From: UBA1127 sp965116355
Lineage (GTDB): Bacteria; Chloroflexota; Dehalococcoidia; Lucifugimonadales; UBA1127
Reading direction: 5' to 3'
NCBI GenBank assembly: GCA_965116355.1
Contig: OZ220679.1
Span: 2,527,953 to 2,591,952, forward strand
DNA: 64,000 bases
The notes under the pieces were generated by a model. That model had not been told where the DNA came from, searched no databases, and saw only the letters and a list, made by a program, of their open reading frames with translations. Both the position numbers and the translations under genes were made by a program. Every line of letters starts with the position of its first letter. Positions within the stretch are counted from its first letter, which is position 1. Shown one piece after another: positions 26,563 to 37,005 of the stretch.

Positions 26563-27988
26563 CGCGGGCCTCGCCTTTGCGCCAGCGGGCGCGGAAGGGG
26601 CGCATGGCGGCGCGGGGGAAGTCTCGCGAGCGGGTCCAGCCGGTCAGCGGCGGCGGGAGCCATCGCAGGGCGCCCCTTCGGGAGAGAGGCCACTGCGCGG
26701 CTGAGGCGGCTACGCCGGCGAGCGAGAACAGCCTCGGCCCGGCGACGGTGCGGCGCCAGACGCGCATCATTAGGGACTCGACGCGGCGGGGGACGCGGGT
26801 CTCGGCGGGACCCTCGACGGCGTCGCTGCGGAGCTTGAGGAGCATGCGGGGGATGTCGATCTTGAGCGGGCAGACGTCGCGGCAGGCGCCGCAGAGCGTC
26901 GACGCGAAGGGCAAGTCTTTCGCGCGGGGCACGCCGACGAGGGACGGGGTGACGACGGCGCCGATGGGGCCGGGGTAGACCCACCCGTAGGCGTGGCCGC
27001 CTACCTTGCCGTAGACGGGGCAGGCGTTGAGGCAGGCGCCGCAGCGAATGCAGTAGAGGGCCTCGCGCAGCTCCGGGTCGGCGAGCATGCGGGAGCGGCC
27101 GTTGTCGAGGATGACGAGGTGGAACTCCTGCGGGCCGTCCTCCTCATTGCGGCGGCGGGGGCCGGTGACGAACGAGACATAACTGGAGATGCGCTGGCCC
27201 GTCGCCGAGCGGGTCAGGAGGGGCAGGTAGGTGGCGACGTCGCGGAGCCGCGGGATGACGCGCTCCATGCCCATGGTCGCGACGTGGACGCGGGGGAGCG
27301 AGGAGCACATGCGGCCGTTGCCCTCATTGGTGACCATGACGATGGTGCCGGTCTCCGCCACGCCGAAGTTGGCGCCGGTCATGCCCATGTCGGCCTGCAG
27401 GAACTTCTCGCGGAGCACCTGCCTCGCGATGCCGGCGAGGGCCGTGATGTCGCTCTCGGCGGGGGCACCGAGGATGCGCTGGAAGAGCTCGGACACCTCC
27501 TCCTTCGATTTGTGGAGGGCGGGCGCGATGATGTGATACGGGGCCTCACGGGCGAGCTGGATGATGTACTCGCCGAGGTCGGTCTCGACGGCCTCGATAC
27601 CCATGGACTCGAGGACGGCGGCGACGCCCATCTCCTCCGACACCATGGACTTGCTCTTGATGACGGTCTTGACGTCGTGGGCGGCCGCAACCTTCGCGAC
27701 GTAGTCGTTGGCCTCCTGAGCGTCGGTGGCGAAGAAGACGTGGCCGCCGGCGCGTTCCACGCTGCGCGAGAGCTGGTCAAGGTACTCGTCGAGGTGTTCA
27801 AGGGTCTCGCGCTTGATCTCGCGGGCGCGGTCGCTGAGAGCGTCCCAGCGCTCCTGGCCGTACTCGGCGATGGCGTCGACGCGGCCCTGCCGGAAGTTGA
27901 CGAGGCGGTCGAGCGACTCCTGAATGGTCGCGTTGCCAAGGGCCTCGGCGGCCTGGGACTTGAAGCGGGCGGAGAGCACTTCCGTCAC
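26552..27988 (-). CDS. lutB: lactate utilization iron-sulfur protein B
   Basis: Iron-sulfur and LUD subunit of LutABC, 478 residues. An N-terminal LUD domain (GTIVMVTNEGNGRM, TGPRRRNEEDGPQEF) is followed by two [4Fe-4S] motifs, CIRCGACLNACP and CGACRDVCP, which pass electrons from lactate. The GTG start is fixed by a GTGA overlap with the lutA stop and GGAG upstream. With LutA and LutC it oxidises L-lactate to pyruvate. The C-terminal tail is Arg-rich. Confidence 0.93.
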   Translation of the reverse strand: MTEVLSARFKSQAAEALGNATIQESLDRLVNFRQGRVDAIAEYGQERWDALSDRAREIKRETLEHLDEYLDQLSRSVERAGGHVFFATDAQEANDYVAKVAAAHDVKTVIKSKSMVSEEMGVAAVLESMGIEAVETDLGEYIIQLAREAPYHIIAPALHKSKEEVSELFQRILGAPAESDITALAGIARQVLREKFLQADMGMTGANFGVAETGTIVMVTNEGNGRMCSSLPRVHVATMGMERVIPRLRDVATYLPLLTRSATGQRISSYVSFVTGPRRRNEEDGPQEFHLVILDNGRSRMLADPELREALYCIRCGACLNACPVYGKVGGHAYGWVYPGPIGAVVTPSLVGVPRAKDLPFASTLCGACRDVCPLKIDIPRMLLKLRSDAVEGPAETRVPRRVESLMMRVWRRTVAGPRLFSLAGVAASAAQWPLSRRGALRWLPPPLTGWTRSRDFPRAAMRPFRARWRKGEARDGR

Positions 27989-28737
27989 GGCCGACGCTCC
28001 TCGATACCCTCGCACAGGAGCTCGGCGAGGTGCAGGGGGCGCGTGCGGACGCCCCGGCGACGGAGGGCACCGCCCATGTGCATGAGGCAGCTGGCGTCGA
28101 CGGCGGTGAGCACGTCCGCGCCGGTGGCGTCGACGTTGCGGAGTTTTTCATCGAGGATGGCCGTGGAGATGTCGGCGAACTTGACGGCGAAGGTGCCGCC
28201 GAAGCCGCAGCAGACCGTCGAATCCTTCATCTCGGCGAGCTCGAGGCCGTCGATGGAGGAGAGGAGCGCGCGGGGCTGCGCCTGGACGCCGAGATCCCGG
28301 AGCGCGTGGCAGCAGTCGTGGTATGTGGCTCGGACGGGCGCCGGCAGGCGCGCGCCAACGTCGTCGACGCCGAGGACGTCGACGAGGTACTGGGACAGCT
28401 CGTAGGTCCGGGCCTGCAGGGAGGCGACCTCGCCGGCGAGCTCGGGGTCGTCACGAAGGAGGCCGGCGTAGTGGGCGTGGATGGTGGCGACGCAGGAGCC
28501 GGACGGGGCGACGATGGCCTCGCTGTCGCGGAAGACCTCGACGAAGCGGCGGGCGACGGAGGCAGCGAGGGAGCGGTAGCCGCCATTCAGGGCGACCTGC
28601 CCGCAGCAGGTCTGGGCCTCGGGAAAGTCGACGTCCACGCCGAGGTGACGGAGCAGGCGCACGGTGGCCTCGCCGACCTCGGGGTAGAACTGGTCCACAA
28701 GGCACGTGACGAAGAGGGACACTCGCTTCCGGGCCAT
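27985..28737 (-). CDS. lutA: lactate utilization protein A (CCG-domain)
   Basis: First gene of the lutABC operon, 250 residues. It has two cysteine-rich CCG domains: TCCGQ with PSGSCV in the first, and YHDCCH with CCGFGG in the second, as in heterodisulfide-reductase-type subunits that hold a noncubane Fe-S cluster. The start at 28737 follows GGGAG; the longer upstream frame is not protein-like. The operon is divergent from the oadG/oadB genes, which handle decarboxylation energetics of downstream C4 acids. Confidence 0.93.
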   Translation of the reverse strand: MARKRVSLFVTCLVDQFYPEVGEATVRLLRHLGVDVDFPEAQTCCGQVALNGGYRSLAASVARRFVEVFRDSEAIVAPSGSCVATIHAHYAGLLRDDPELAGEVASLQARTYELSQYLVDVLGVDDVGARLPAPVRATYHDCCHALRDLGVQAQPRALLSSIDGLELAEMKDSTVCCGFGGTFAVKFADISTAILDEKLRNVDATGADVLTAVDASCLMHMGGALRRRGVRTRPLHLAELLCEGIEERRP

Positions 28738-28847
28738 GGCGCTCCCAATACAGAGGGTTCCAGTACGGTAGCAGGGGCAAGGTTGGGGTGGCAAGGGGAA
28801 TTCACATGGCGCGGCAGCGAAAGGAGCCCAAACCCGGCCGGCTCGCG

Positions 28848-28877
28848 TTGGCATCGGCCAAAGCGCGCGGCTACAAT
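28848..28877 (+). promoter_or_regulatory. promoter of the oadG-oadB operon
   Basis: TTGGCA (28848-28853), 18-bp spacer and TACAAT (28872-28877) lie 29 bp before the TTG start of the first gene. Confidence 0.65.
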
Positions 28878-28906
28878 GGCATGGCCGCCTTGCGCAAAGG
28901 AGTCAC

Positions 28907-29281
28907 TTGGACGAGCTACAGAGAGGGTTCGAGATCGCGGGTACGGGCGTCGGCGTGGTGTTTGCCGCGTTGGTGTCGCTGGCCGTGGTGACGACACTGC
29001 TGGGGCGGCTGCTTCGCGGCGGCGAGCGCGAGCCTGCAGCGGAGCCCGAAGTGGCGCCCTCGGCGGGCGTGGCGCCGGAAGCCGTCGAGACGGCGGGCGA
29101 AGAGGGCGTCGACCCGATGATGGTCGCGGCGATGGCGGCGGCTGTGCGGTTCGTGCGGCGCGGCGTTGGCTCGGCGCGGAGGCAGGCGTCGGAGCCGACG
29201 AGCGCATGGCGCACGCAGGGGCGGCAGTCGCTCATGGCGTCGCAGGGCAGCAGGGTTCGGCCCCGGAACCCACGGAACTGA
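28907..29281 (+). CDS. oadG: OadG-like gamma subunit of a sodium-pumping decarboxylase
   Basis: A 124-residue single-pass membrane protein: an N-terminal helix (about residues 10-33, with FEIAGTGVGVVFAALVSLAVV), then an Ala/Glu/Pro-rich linker and a basic C-terminal tail, the layout of OadG subunits that hold the alpha and beta subunits together. The TTG start follows AAAGGAG. Sequence similarity alone would be weak; the call rests on the layout plus the adjacent oadB. Confidence 0.8.
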   Translation: MDELQRGFEIAGTGVGVVFAALVSLAVVTTLLGRLLRGGEREPAAEPEVAPSAGVAPEAVETAGEEGVDPMMVAAMAAAVRFVRRGVGSARRQASEPTSAWRTQGRQSLMASQGSRVRPRNPRN

Positions 29282-29307
29282 CCACTATCTCCACCTGAAG
29301 GAACGCA

Positions 29308-30429
29308 GTGCTAACCGGCGAAATTCCCTTTGACAGCCAGTTCTTCAGCGAGGTTGTGAGCCTCTGGAAGAACGGCGTGATGATCCTGATAGCGCTGGGA
29401 TTCATCTTCCTGGCGATTCACAAGGGTTTCGAGCCGCTGCTGCTCATCCCCATCGGCGTGGGCATCATGCTGACCAACGTGCCCTTCGGCGGGCTGGGCG
29501 AGGGTACGGGGCTGCTGGCCCTGCTCAGGGACACCGGCCTCAAGACCGAGATATTCCCGCTGCTGATGTTCCTCGGGCTCGGCGCGCTGACGGACTTCAC
29601 GCCGCTGATTCAACGGCCCTCGATGGCGCTGCTGGGCGCGGCGGCGCAGATCGGCATCTTTGGGACGCTGCTGGGGGCCATCGCGCTGGGGTTTACGGTG
29701 CAGGAGGCGGGCGCCATCGGCATCATCGGCGGGGCGGACGGCCCGACGTCCATCTTCGTGGCCGGACGGCTGGCGGACCACCTGCTCGGGCCCATCGCGC
29801 TCTCGGCCTACTCCTACATGGCGATGGTACCCATCATCCAACCGCCGATCATGCGAGCGCTCACGTCGCAGGCGGAGCGCATGATTGAAATGCCCTACGA
29901 GCCGCAGCCGGTACCCAAGCTGATGAAGCTGCTCTTTCCGTTGACGGTGCTGCTGCTGGCGATACTCTTCGCGCCGGGCTCCATCCCGCTGATCGGCATG
30001 TTCATGTTCGGGAACCTGTTGCGCGAGAGCGGCGTGGTCGAGCGGCTTTCGTCCACGGCGCAGAACGAGCTGATCAACATCGTGACCATCCTGCTGGGGC
30101 TCACGGTGGGCGGGACGATGGTGGCTGACGAGTTCCTGGACGTCGACACGCTGCAGGTGTTCGGGCTGGGGCTGATCGCGTTCTCGCTGGCAACCGTCGG
30201 CGGCATCATCTTCGGCAAGATCATGTACGTGGCGTCGGGGCGGAAGGTCAACCCGCTGCTGGGGGCCGCCGGGGTGTCGGCGGTGCCGATGTCCGCTCGC
30301 GTGGTGCACCGGGTCGCGCTGGAGGCCAACCCCAACAACTACCTGGTCATGCACGCGATGGGGCCGAACGTGGCGGGGGTGCTGGGGTCGGCGATTGCGG
30401 CGGGCATCATCCTGAACATGGTGGGCTAG
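29308..30429 (+). CDS. oadB: sodium ion-translocating decarboxylase subunit beta
   Basis: A 373-residue integral membrane subunit that couples decarboxylation of biotin-bound CO2 to Na+ export. The family core IIGGADGPTSIFVA with the Na+-site Asp is present, as are FLGLGALTDFTPL, NLLRESGVVERL and VALEANPNNYLVMHAMGPN. The GTG start follows GAAGGA. The alpha (carboxyltransferase) subunit is not adjacent, so the substrate (oxaloacetate, methylmalonyl-CoA or glutaconyl-CoA) cannot be told from this locus. Confidence 0.92.
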   Translation: MLTGEIPFDSQFFSEVVSLWKNGVMILIALGFIFLAIHKGFEPLLLIPIGVGIMLTNVPFGGLGEGTGLLALLRDTGLKTEIFPLLMFLGLGALTDFTPLIQRPSMALLGAAAQIGIFGTLLGAIALGFTVQEAGAIGIIGGADGPTSIFVAGRLADHLLGPIALSAYSYMAMVPIIQPPIMRALTSQAERMIEMPYEPQPVPKLMKLLFPLTVLLLAILFAPGSIPLIGMFMFGNLLRESGVVERLSSTAQNELINIVTILLGLTVGGTMVADEFLDVDTLQVFGLGLIAFSLATVGGIIFGKIMYVASGRKVNPLLGAAGVSAVPMSARVVHRVALEANPNNYLVMHAMGPNVAGVLGSAIAAGIILNMVG

Positions 30430-30540
30430 GCCCTTCGATTTCCCTACTTCGTCAAGCTCAGGACGCAGTCAGGGCGATCGGGGGACAGAGTGGGCAGTGG
30501 CGGGCGGGCTGGATACCGGCTTCCGCCGGTATGACGGTTG
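30430..30540. repeat. REP-like repeats
   Basis: A compound CCCTTCGATTTCCCTACTTC plus CAAGCTCAGG element and a TACCGGCTTCCGCCGGTA element lie between oadB and the convergent lipoprotein gene. Confidence 0.75.
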
Positions 30541-30555
30541 CAGGCGGGAGGGTGG

Positions 30556-32913
30556 CTAGGGCAGCAGCAGACCCACCTCTCGGAGCTCCGGCGAGCCCTC
30601 GTTCCAGTAGGGCAGGCCGGGGATGAGGCGCGCAGCCACGATGGACTCGATAGCCCCGATCTGGGCGGTCACGGTCCGCATCATCCGGTTGACGTACAGC
30701 CTCGCCTGGCCGGGGGAGAAGGCCGACAGGTAGTCGTAGACCTCTCTCGCCGTCTGGGCGGGCATCGCCAGATTGTTCAGCAGGACGGTGCGCTGCGGGC
30801 GCAGCTCCGGGTCGGACAGGAGGGCGAGCCACAGAAGGAGGCGACCTCGCGCGTGCTCGCTGGTCTCGGCTCTAGCACGCAGATCGCCGATGCGCATCTC
30901 GACGAAGACCTCGTAGCCGTTGAGACGCGGGTAGAGCAGCAAGTCAAGGCCGGCGAGGGACTCCAGCGTCCGGAAGAAGACGACCTGATGGGCGTAGGCC
31001 TGCGCCTCTCGAATGGCGACGACGTCGAGGTTGACCTGGTCGTTCAGCGACGGGTTGGCGCGCGCCTGCCGGAAGTGCCCAAGCTCGTGCGCGAGGGTGC
31101 TGAGCAGCTCCATAGGCGTCCTGTCCGAACGGGCGACGATGCGCGACGCGCCCCGCCATTCCGAGTAGTACCCCGCGAAGCCCTTGGCCTCCGTGCAGCG
31201 CGCCAGGTAGACGGCACGGATGCTGGCAGACAGGGTGGGAGCGACATCGCCGCACTCCGCATCAACCCACGCCTCGAACTCCTCGTCCGTGAGGATGCTG
31301 ATGCCGAAGGACTCCTCCGTCAGCGAGCGGTTGTAGAGGCTGCGGTACACGAGATCGACGACGTCAATCACGCCCTGCCGGAGCTCCGGGGTCGTGCTGA
31401 GGGGCGCCGCGGACGACCGGATGTCCTCGAGCAGAGCAAGCCGGCGGCGGCGCTCGGCGTCGTCCAGCGCAGCGTCGCCGCGTGGCGGAGCGAAGCCGGT
31501 GCGCCAGTTTACCGGCACGCGCGAGACGTTGGCGATTGCGCCGTCGGCCATGCGGACGCGGAGCTCGACGGTGTGGATGCCCTGGGCGAACGCGGCGGGT
31601 ATGGGCTCGTCGACGATGAGATCGATGGCGCCGGCGGACAGGGACTCGCGCTCCCACGTGTGCACGACTTCACCGCTGACCAGAAGCTCGATGACGTACG
31701 GCGATTGCACCGGGCCGCCGTGGTTCTTCATCGCCCAGTTCACGAAGGCCTGTGAGCTCAGGTAGGCGGCGCTCGACAGCGATGTTTCGCCGCGGTAGCC
31801 GCTGACGACCAGGGAACCGGACCAGCCGGAGGGGACGTACTCAAGGATGGAGGGCGCCCCGTCGACGGGCGTTGGCCCCGAAATGGGGTCTGCCAAGGGG
31901 GGCCCGGCCCAGTTGAAGTCCACCGAGACGGTGTTGTCCGTCTCGTCCGCTTCCTGCACGAGGCCGGTGGGGTCCAGCTCCAGCGTCAGCGTGTGCCGGC
32001 CGGGGCTCACGTAAATCGTATCAAGCAAGTGCGCCCAGGGCGGCGTCACGACAGCCTCATGGGCGATGAGGCCATGCTGGTTGAACTTGGTGACCAGCAC
32101 GCCGTCGAGGTAGACGTAGACGAGGAAGAAGCGGCTAATGCTGGAGAGGCCGCCGTTGTTGTAGGCGATCTCCAGGGACGGGGTGGCTGACAGCGCAGCG
32201 TTGGCGCTGCGGGGCACGCCCTGCAGCCTGATGGAGTCGTCCCAGCCCACTGGGAGGTACGGTTTCAGGTTGGGCAGGCGCGTCGGCGCGAGAGTCGACT
32301 GGAGGTCCTCGGCGGGCAGCTCCGGCCAGTCAAAGGAGACGGCCACGTTGTTCTCCGGCGTGTCCAGCGGCTGGAGGTAGCCGGTCGAGTCGACGACGAG
32401 CTGCAACACATGGGGCCCGGGGGCGAGATTGGCGCGAATCGGCAGGTCGGCCCAATCGCGGATGGTCTGCACCTCGCCGACGTCGAGGCCGGTGGCGGCC
32501 AGCCAACGCTCGACCGGGACGCCGTCGACGACGAGGTCGACGGAGAAGGGCAGGTCCGCGTCCTCGGAGCCGGTGTTGGTGACGGCCCAGCTAACGTACA
32601 TGAGCCCGTCGGGGCCGATGGGGCCGCTCTCGGTCGCGTTTGGCTGGCCCGAGACGATCAGGGACGCAGACCAGCCCTCGGGCGTCGCGGGGCGCAGGGA
32701 GACATAGGACGGGGACGGGCGTACGCGCGGGGTGCCGGTGGGGACGGGCGTCGCGGTGTCGAACGGAATGGGCGAGGGCGACGGCAAAGGCGCCAACGGT
32801 GTGGGCGTAGGCCCGGGGGAAACAACGGCTGTCGTGCCATCGCAGCCAAAGGCCAGCAATACAAGCGACACTGCCAAGGCTGCCAGCGCGAACGCTGACT
32901 TCGACTTGACCAT
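30556..32913 (-). CDS. CARDB-repeat lipoprotein with a C-terminal zinc-protease motif
   Basis: A 785-residue exported protein. A signal peptide ends at a probable lipobox Cys24 (LLAFGC), and a Pro/Thr-rich stalk follows. There are then three CARDB-type beta domains (about 80-190, 225-325 and 360-465), each with the pattern of a surface adhesion or cell-wall module (for example YLQPLDTPENNVAVSFDW). The C-terminal 300 residues contain HELGH (609-613) with a likely third ligand Glu636 in REAQAYAH, as in gluzincin metallopeptidases. It is a lone gene preceded by a palindrome. Substrate and exact family are unknown; the lipobox is imperfect. Confidence 0.75.
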   Translation of the reverse strand: MVKSKSAFALAALAVSLVLLAFGCDGTTAVVSPGPTPTPLAPLPSPSPIPFDTATPVPTGTPRVRPSPSYVSLRPATPEGWSASLIVSGQPNATESGPIGPDGLMYVSWAVTNTGSEDADLPFSVDLVVDGVPVERWLAATGLDVGEVQTIRDWADLPIRANLAPGPHVLQLVVDSTGYLQPLDTPENNVAVSFDWPELPAEDLQSTLAPTRLPNLKPYLPVGWDDSIRLQGVPRSANAALSATPSLEIAYNNGGLSSISRFFLVYVYLDGVLVTKFNQHGLIAHEAVVTPPWAHLLDTIYVSPGRHTLTLELDPTGLVQEADETDNTVSVDFNWAGPPLADPISGPTPVDGAPSILEYVPSGWSGSLVVSGYRGETSLSSAAYLSSQAFVNWAMKNHGGPVQSPYVIELLVSGEVVHTWERESLSAGAIDLIVDEPIPAAFAQGIHTVELRVRMADGAIANVSRVPVNWRTGFAPPRGDAALDDAERRRRLALLEDIRSSAAPLSTTPELRQGVIDVVDLVYRSLYNRSLTEESFGISILTDEEFEAWVDAECGDVAPTLSASIRAVYLARCTEAKGFAGYYSEWRGASRIVARSDRTPMELLSTLAHELGHFRQARANPSLNDQVNLDVVAIREAQAYAHQVVFFRTLESLAGLDLLLYPRLNGYEVFVEMRIGDLRARAETSEHARGRLLLWLALLSDPELRPQRTVLLNNLAMPAQTAREVYDYLSAFSPGQARLYVNRMMRTVTAQIGAIESIVAARLIPGLPYWNEGSPELREVGLLLP

Positions 32914-32951
32914 GAGGCCCTGCCTTGTTATCTACAGCGGTAGTACTGAAA

Positions 32952-32969
32952 GGGAACGTGGACGTTCCC
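32952..32969. promoter_or_regulatory. 18-bp perfect palindrome, candidate operator
   Basis: GGGAACGTGGACGTTCCC is nearly a perfect dyad (two 8-nt arms around GG) and lies 39 bp upstream of the CARDB lipoprotein start. It resembles GAAC-N-GTTC operators but the spacing differs from the known SOS box. It could equally be a short RNA hairpin. Confidence 0.4.
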
Positions 32970-33059
32970 AGTGTACCACTCCGCTATCCGTGGAGCGCTG
33001 TGCGCCCCATGCTTCTTCGAGTGGGCCGATGCGTCACCGACCCACCTATCGACAATAGC

Positions 33060-35114
<2,055 letters not shown>

Positions 35115-35161
35115 GGGAGTCACCTCCGTATCCATTTAGAGCCTATTCCAAGCAATTGCGA

Positions 35162-35190
35162 AAAGTATCACGAAATTCGTCACGGGTCAA
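35162..35190 (-). promoter_or_regulatory. promoter of hppA
   Basis: Minus-strand TTGACC (35190-35185), 17-bp spacer and TACTTT (35167-35162) predict a start near 35154. Confidence 0.75.
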
Positions 35191-35286
35191 GGAATTTGCG
35201 GCTCGCCACTGCCCCATCAACGGCTATACTGCAGGCTGCGCCGACCGCCGCGCGCGGCGCCCATACCTGCGCCGGGAGGCATCGAA

Positions 35287-35640
35287 ATGCACGTCACGCG
35301 CATCTACACCGGAGACGACGGGAAGTCCCACTTTCAGGAAGTCGAGCTGGACTTCAACCCGCGAGGGGACGGGCAGTCGGAGGCTACGCCGCCCGCGGGG
35401 GCCAGGCATGCCTTCTTCACGAGGCAGTCGGCGGACTACGTGCTCGACTGGCATTGCGCGCCGGGGCGGCAGTACGTCATCACGCTGGACGGCGAGGGGG
35501 AGATCGAGGTAGGCGACGGCTCGACCAAGAGGTTCGGGCCCGGCGACGTGCTGCTCGCGGAGGACCTGACGGGGCAGGGGCACGTCACGCGCGTCGTGGG
35601 CGGGAAGCCCCGGACGATGATGTGGGTGCCGCTGGAGTAG
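35287..35640 (+). CDS. cupin-domain protein
   Basis: A 117-residue single cupin domain. The second cupin motif GDGSTKRFGPGDVLLAED is clear; the first motif (CAPGRQYVITLDGEGEIEV) lacks the usual His-x-His, so metal binding is uncertain, though GHVTRVVGG supplies a His. A TATACT at 35225-35230 gives a likely promoter. A second protein of the same subfamily is encoded on the other strand at 36.1-36.4 kb. Substrate unknown. Confidence 0.8.
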   Translation: MHVTRIYTGDDGKSHFQEVELDFNPRGDGQSEATPPAGARHAFFTRQSADYVLDWHCAPGRQYVITLDGEGEIEVGDGSTKRFGPGDVLLAEDLTGQGHVTRVVGGKPRTMMWVPLE

Positions 35641-35651
35641 GGGGCAACCTA

Positions 35652-36065
35652 ATGGAGAACAATCGCCTCATTTCCAAGCACAACGGCGGCGTTGTGCTCG
35701 GGGCCAGTGCCATCGTGCTGGATGTAAACGACATTGAGAAGGAAGCCAATTTCTGGAGTGGCATGCTTGGGGAAGAGCCGGGCCTCCTGCGTGGTGACGG
35801 TGGATGGCTAACAGTAGGTGAACTGAATCCCTCTACTTGGCTGGTTCTGCAGCGGGTTCCCGAAACCAAGGTCGTGAAGAACCGCTGCCATATAGATTCT
35901 CGCGTTGCTGACGTTAATGAAGCGCTCTTGCAGATTGTCGCTCTTGGCGGAAGTCAGGTAAGTGACTTTCGAGAAGGAGGCGGCGTGACTTGCACCGACC
36001 CGGAAGGCAATGAGTTCTGCATAGGAGCGTTTAGCCGAGATAAAGCGGGAAACCGCGTCTACTAA
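35652..36065 (+). CDS. VOC family (glyoxalase/bleomycin-resistance-like) protein
   Basis: A 137-residue vicinal-oxygen-chelate domain made of paired beta-alpha-beta-beta-beta units (SAIVLDVNDIEKEANFWSGM and CHIDSRVADVNEAL), ending with the family text CTDPEGNEFCIGAF. Only one of the usual metal-binding His residues is evident. It begins 11 bp after the cupin gene, so it is likely in the same operon. It is noticeably less GC-rich than its neighbours. The substrate is unknown. Confidence 0.82.
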   Translation: MENNRLISKHNGGVVLGASAIVLDVNDIEKEANFWSGMLGEEPGLLRGDGGWLTVGELNPSTWLVLQRVPETKVVKNRCHIDSRVADVNEALLQIVALGGSQVSDFREGGGVTCTDPEGNEFCIGAFSRDKAGNRVY

Positions 36066-36069
36066 CCCC

Positions 36070-36402
36070 CTAATCCTTCAGCATCATGATGAACTGGGTG
36101 CATTCCGTCAGGTCCTCGTGGGTGTGGCCCTTCCCGTGGATGTCTTCCATGAGGCGGACGTCTCCGGGGTGGAAGACCTGCCTGGCTCCGTCGCTGAGGC
36201 CGATCTCTATGTCTCCGACCAGCTGGATGATGAGGCGGCGCTCCGGGAGCGGGTGGAAGTCCATCCAGCGGAGGTCGGCGTAGTGACGGATGCCGGCCTC
36301 CGTAATGTTGTTGAAGGCCTCCAGGTACCTGTGGTCGTCCAACGAAAGCGGCTCGATGTGGCTCTCTCCGTTCTCGTCCGGGAATACGCGGTACATAGCC
36401 AT
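36070..36402 (-). CDS. cupin-domain protein, second copy of the subfamily
   Basis: A 110-residue cupin related to the protein at 35.3-35.6 kb: both start with a short FPDENGESH or TGDDGKSHF segment and share RxxxxLxGDIEIGxxDG, FHPGDVRLMED and GKGHTHED. Here a GHTHE motif adds two His residues, so metal binding is more plausible. The ATG follows GGAAGGAG. It is convergent with the VOC gene (4 bp between the stop codons). Role unknown. Confidence 0.78.
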   Translation of the reverse strand: MAMYRVFPDENGESHIEPLSLDDHRYLEAFNNITEAGIRHYADLRWMDFHPLPERRLIIQLVGDIEIGLSDGARQVFHPGDVRLMEDIHGKGHTHEDLTECTQFIMMLKD

Positions 36403-36449
36403 GGTCGTGCTCCTTCCGTCAGGCGGCGGTCTTCCAGATACGCGGCAGG

Positions 36450-36992
36450 TCAGGGCCGCCATTCGTCCTTGAGGACGGCATACAAGACGTTGTCGAGCTC
36501 CTCGCCTTCCTTCATGCTCGCGTTGCGCAAGTAGCCTTCGCGATGGTAGCCGGCCTTCTCCAGCACCCGCGCCGAGGCGAGATTGCGGGCGAAGATGTGC
36601 GCCTCGATCCGCGTGAGGGCGAGGGACTCAAACGCGTACGTCGTAGCGGCTTTCACGGCGGTTGTCGCGATGCCGCGGCCCCAGAAGGGCTGCCCGAGCC
36701 AGTAGCCGATCTCCGCCGAATGCCGGTAGTCGGCGTCACGGAGCGTCAGGCCGACGCTGCCGATTGGGCCTTCGGCGTCGCAGATGGCGAAGGTTGAGAG
36801 CGTGGTCTGTTTCGCATTGAGCGCGATCCACTCCTCGGCGTCGGCGTGGGTGTAGGGGTGCGGGAAACGGTCGTAGAGCTGCCGCCAGACGTCGTGGTCG
36901 TTCGCGAGCGTTACGAACCGGTCCCTGTCGGCGTTTTCCCACGCCGACCCCCAGTCGCGCAAAACGAAGCCGTCACCAAGGTCAATCTGCAT
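36450..36992 (-). CDS. GNAT family N-acetyltransferase (RimJ/RimL-like)
   Basis: A 180-residue GNAT enzyme transferring acetyl from acetyl-CoA to an amine. The acetyl-CoA pyrophosphate loop is in the text GQPFWGRGIATTAV, and the RimJ/RimL pattern RIEAHIFARNLASARVLEKAGY follows. The start at 36992 matches family length; a TAGTCT 7 nt upstream and no SD suggest a leaderless mRNA. Target unknown: ribosomal protein N-terminus, antibiotic or small molecule. Confidence 0.85.
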   Translation of the reverse strand: MQIDLGDGFVLRDWGSAWENADRDRFVTLANDHDVWRQLYDRFPHPYTHADAEEWIALNAKQTTLSTFAICDAEGPIGSVGLTLRDADYRHSAEIGYWLGQPFWGRGIATTAVKAATTYAFESLALTRIEAHIFARNLASARVLEKAGYHREGYLRNASMKEGEELDNVLYAVLKDEWRP

Positions 36993-37005
36993 GACCAACA
37001 GACTA

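Noticed and set aside
32952..32969. Palindrome as an SOS (LexA) box
   Set aside because: The GAAC and GTTC half-sites are spaced by 6 instead of 4 bases, and the downstream gene is not a repair gene.
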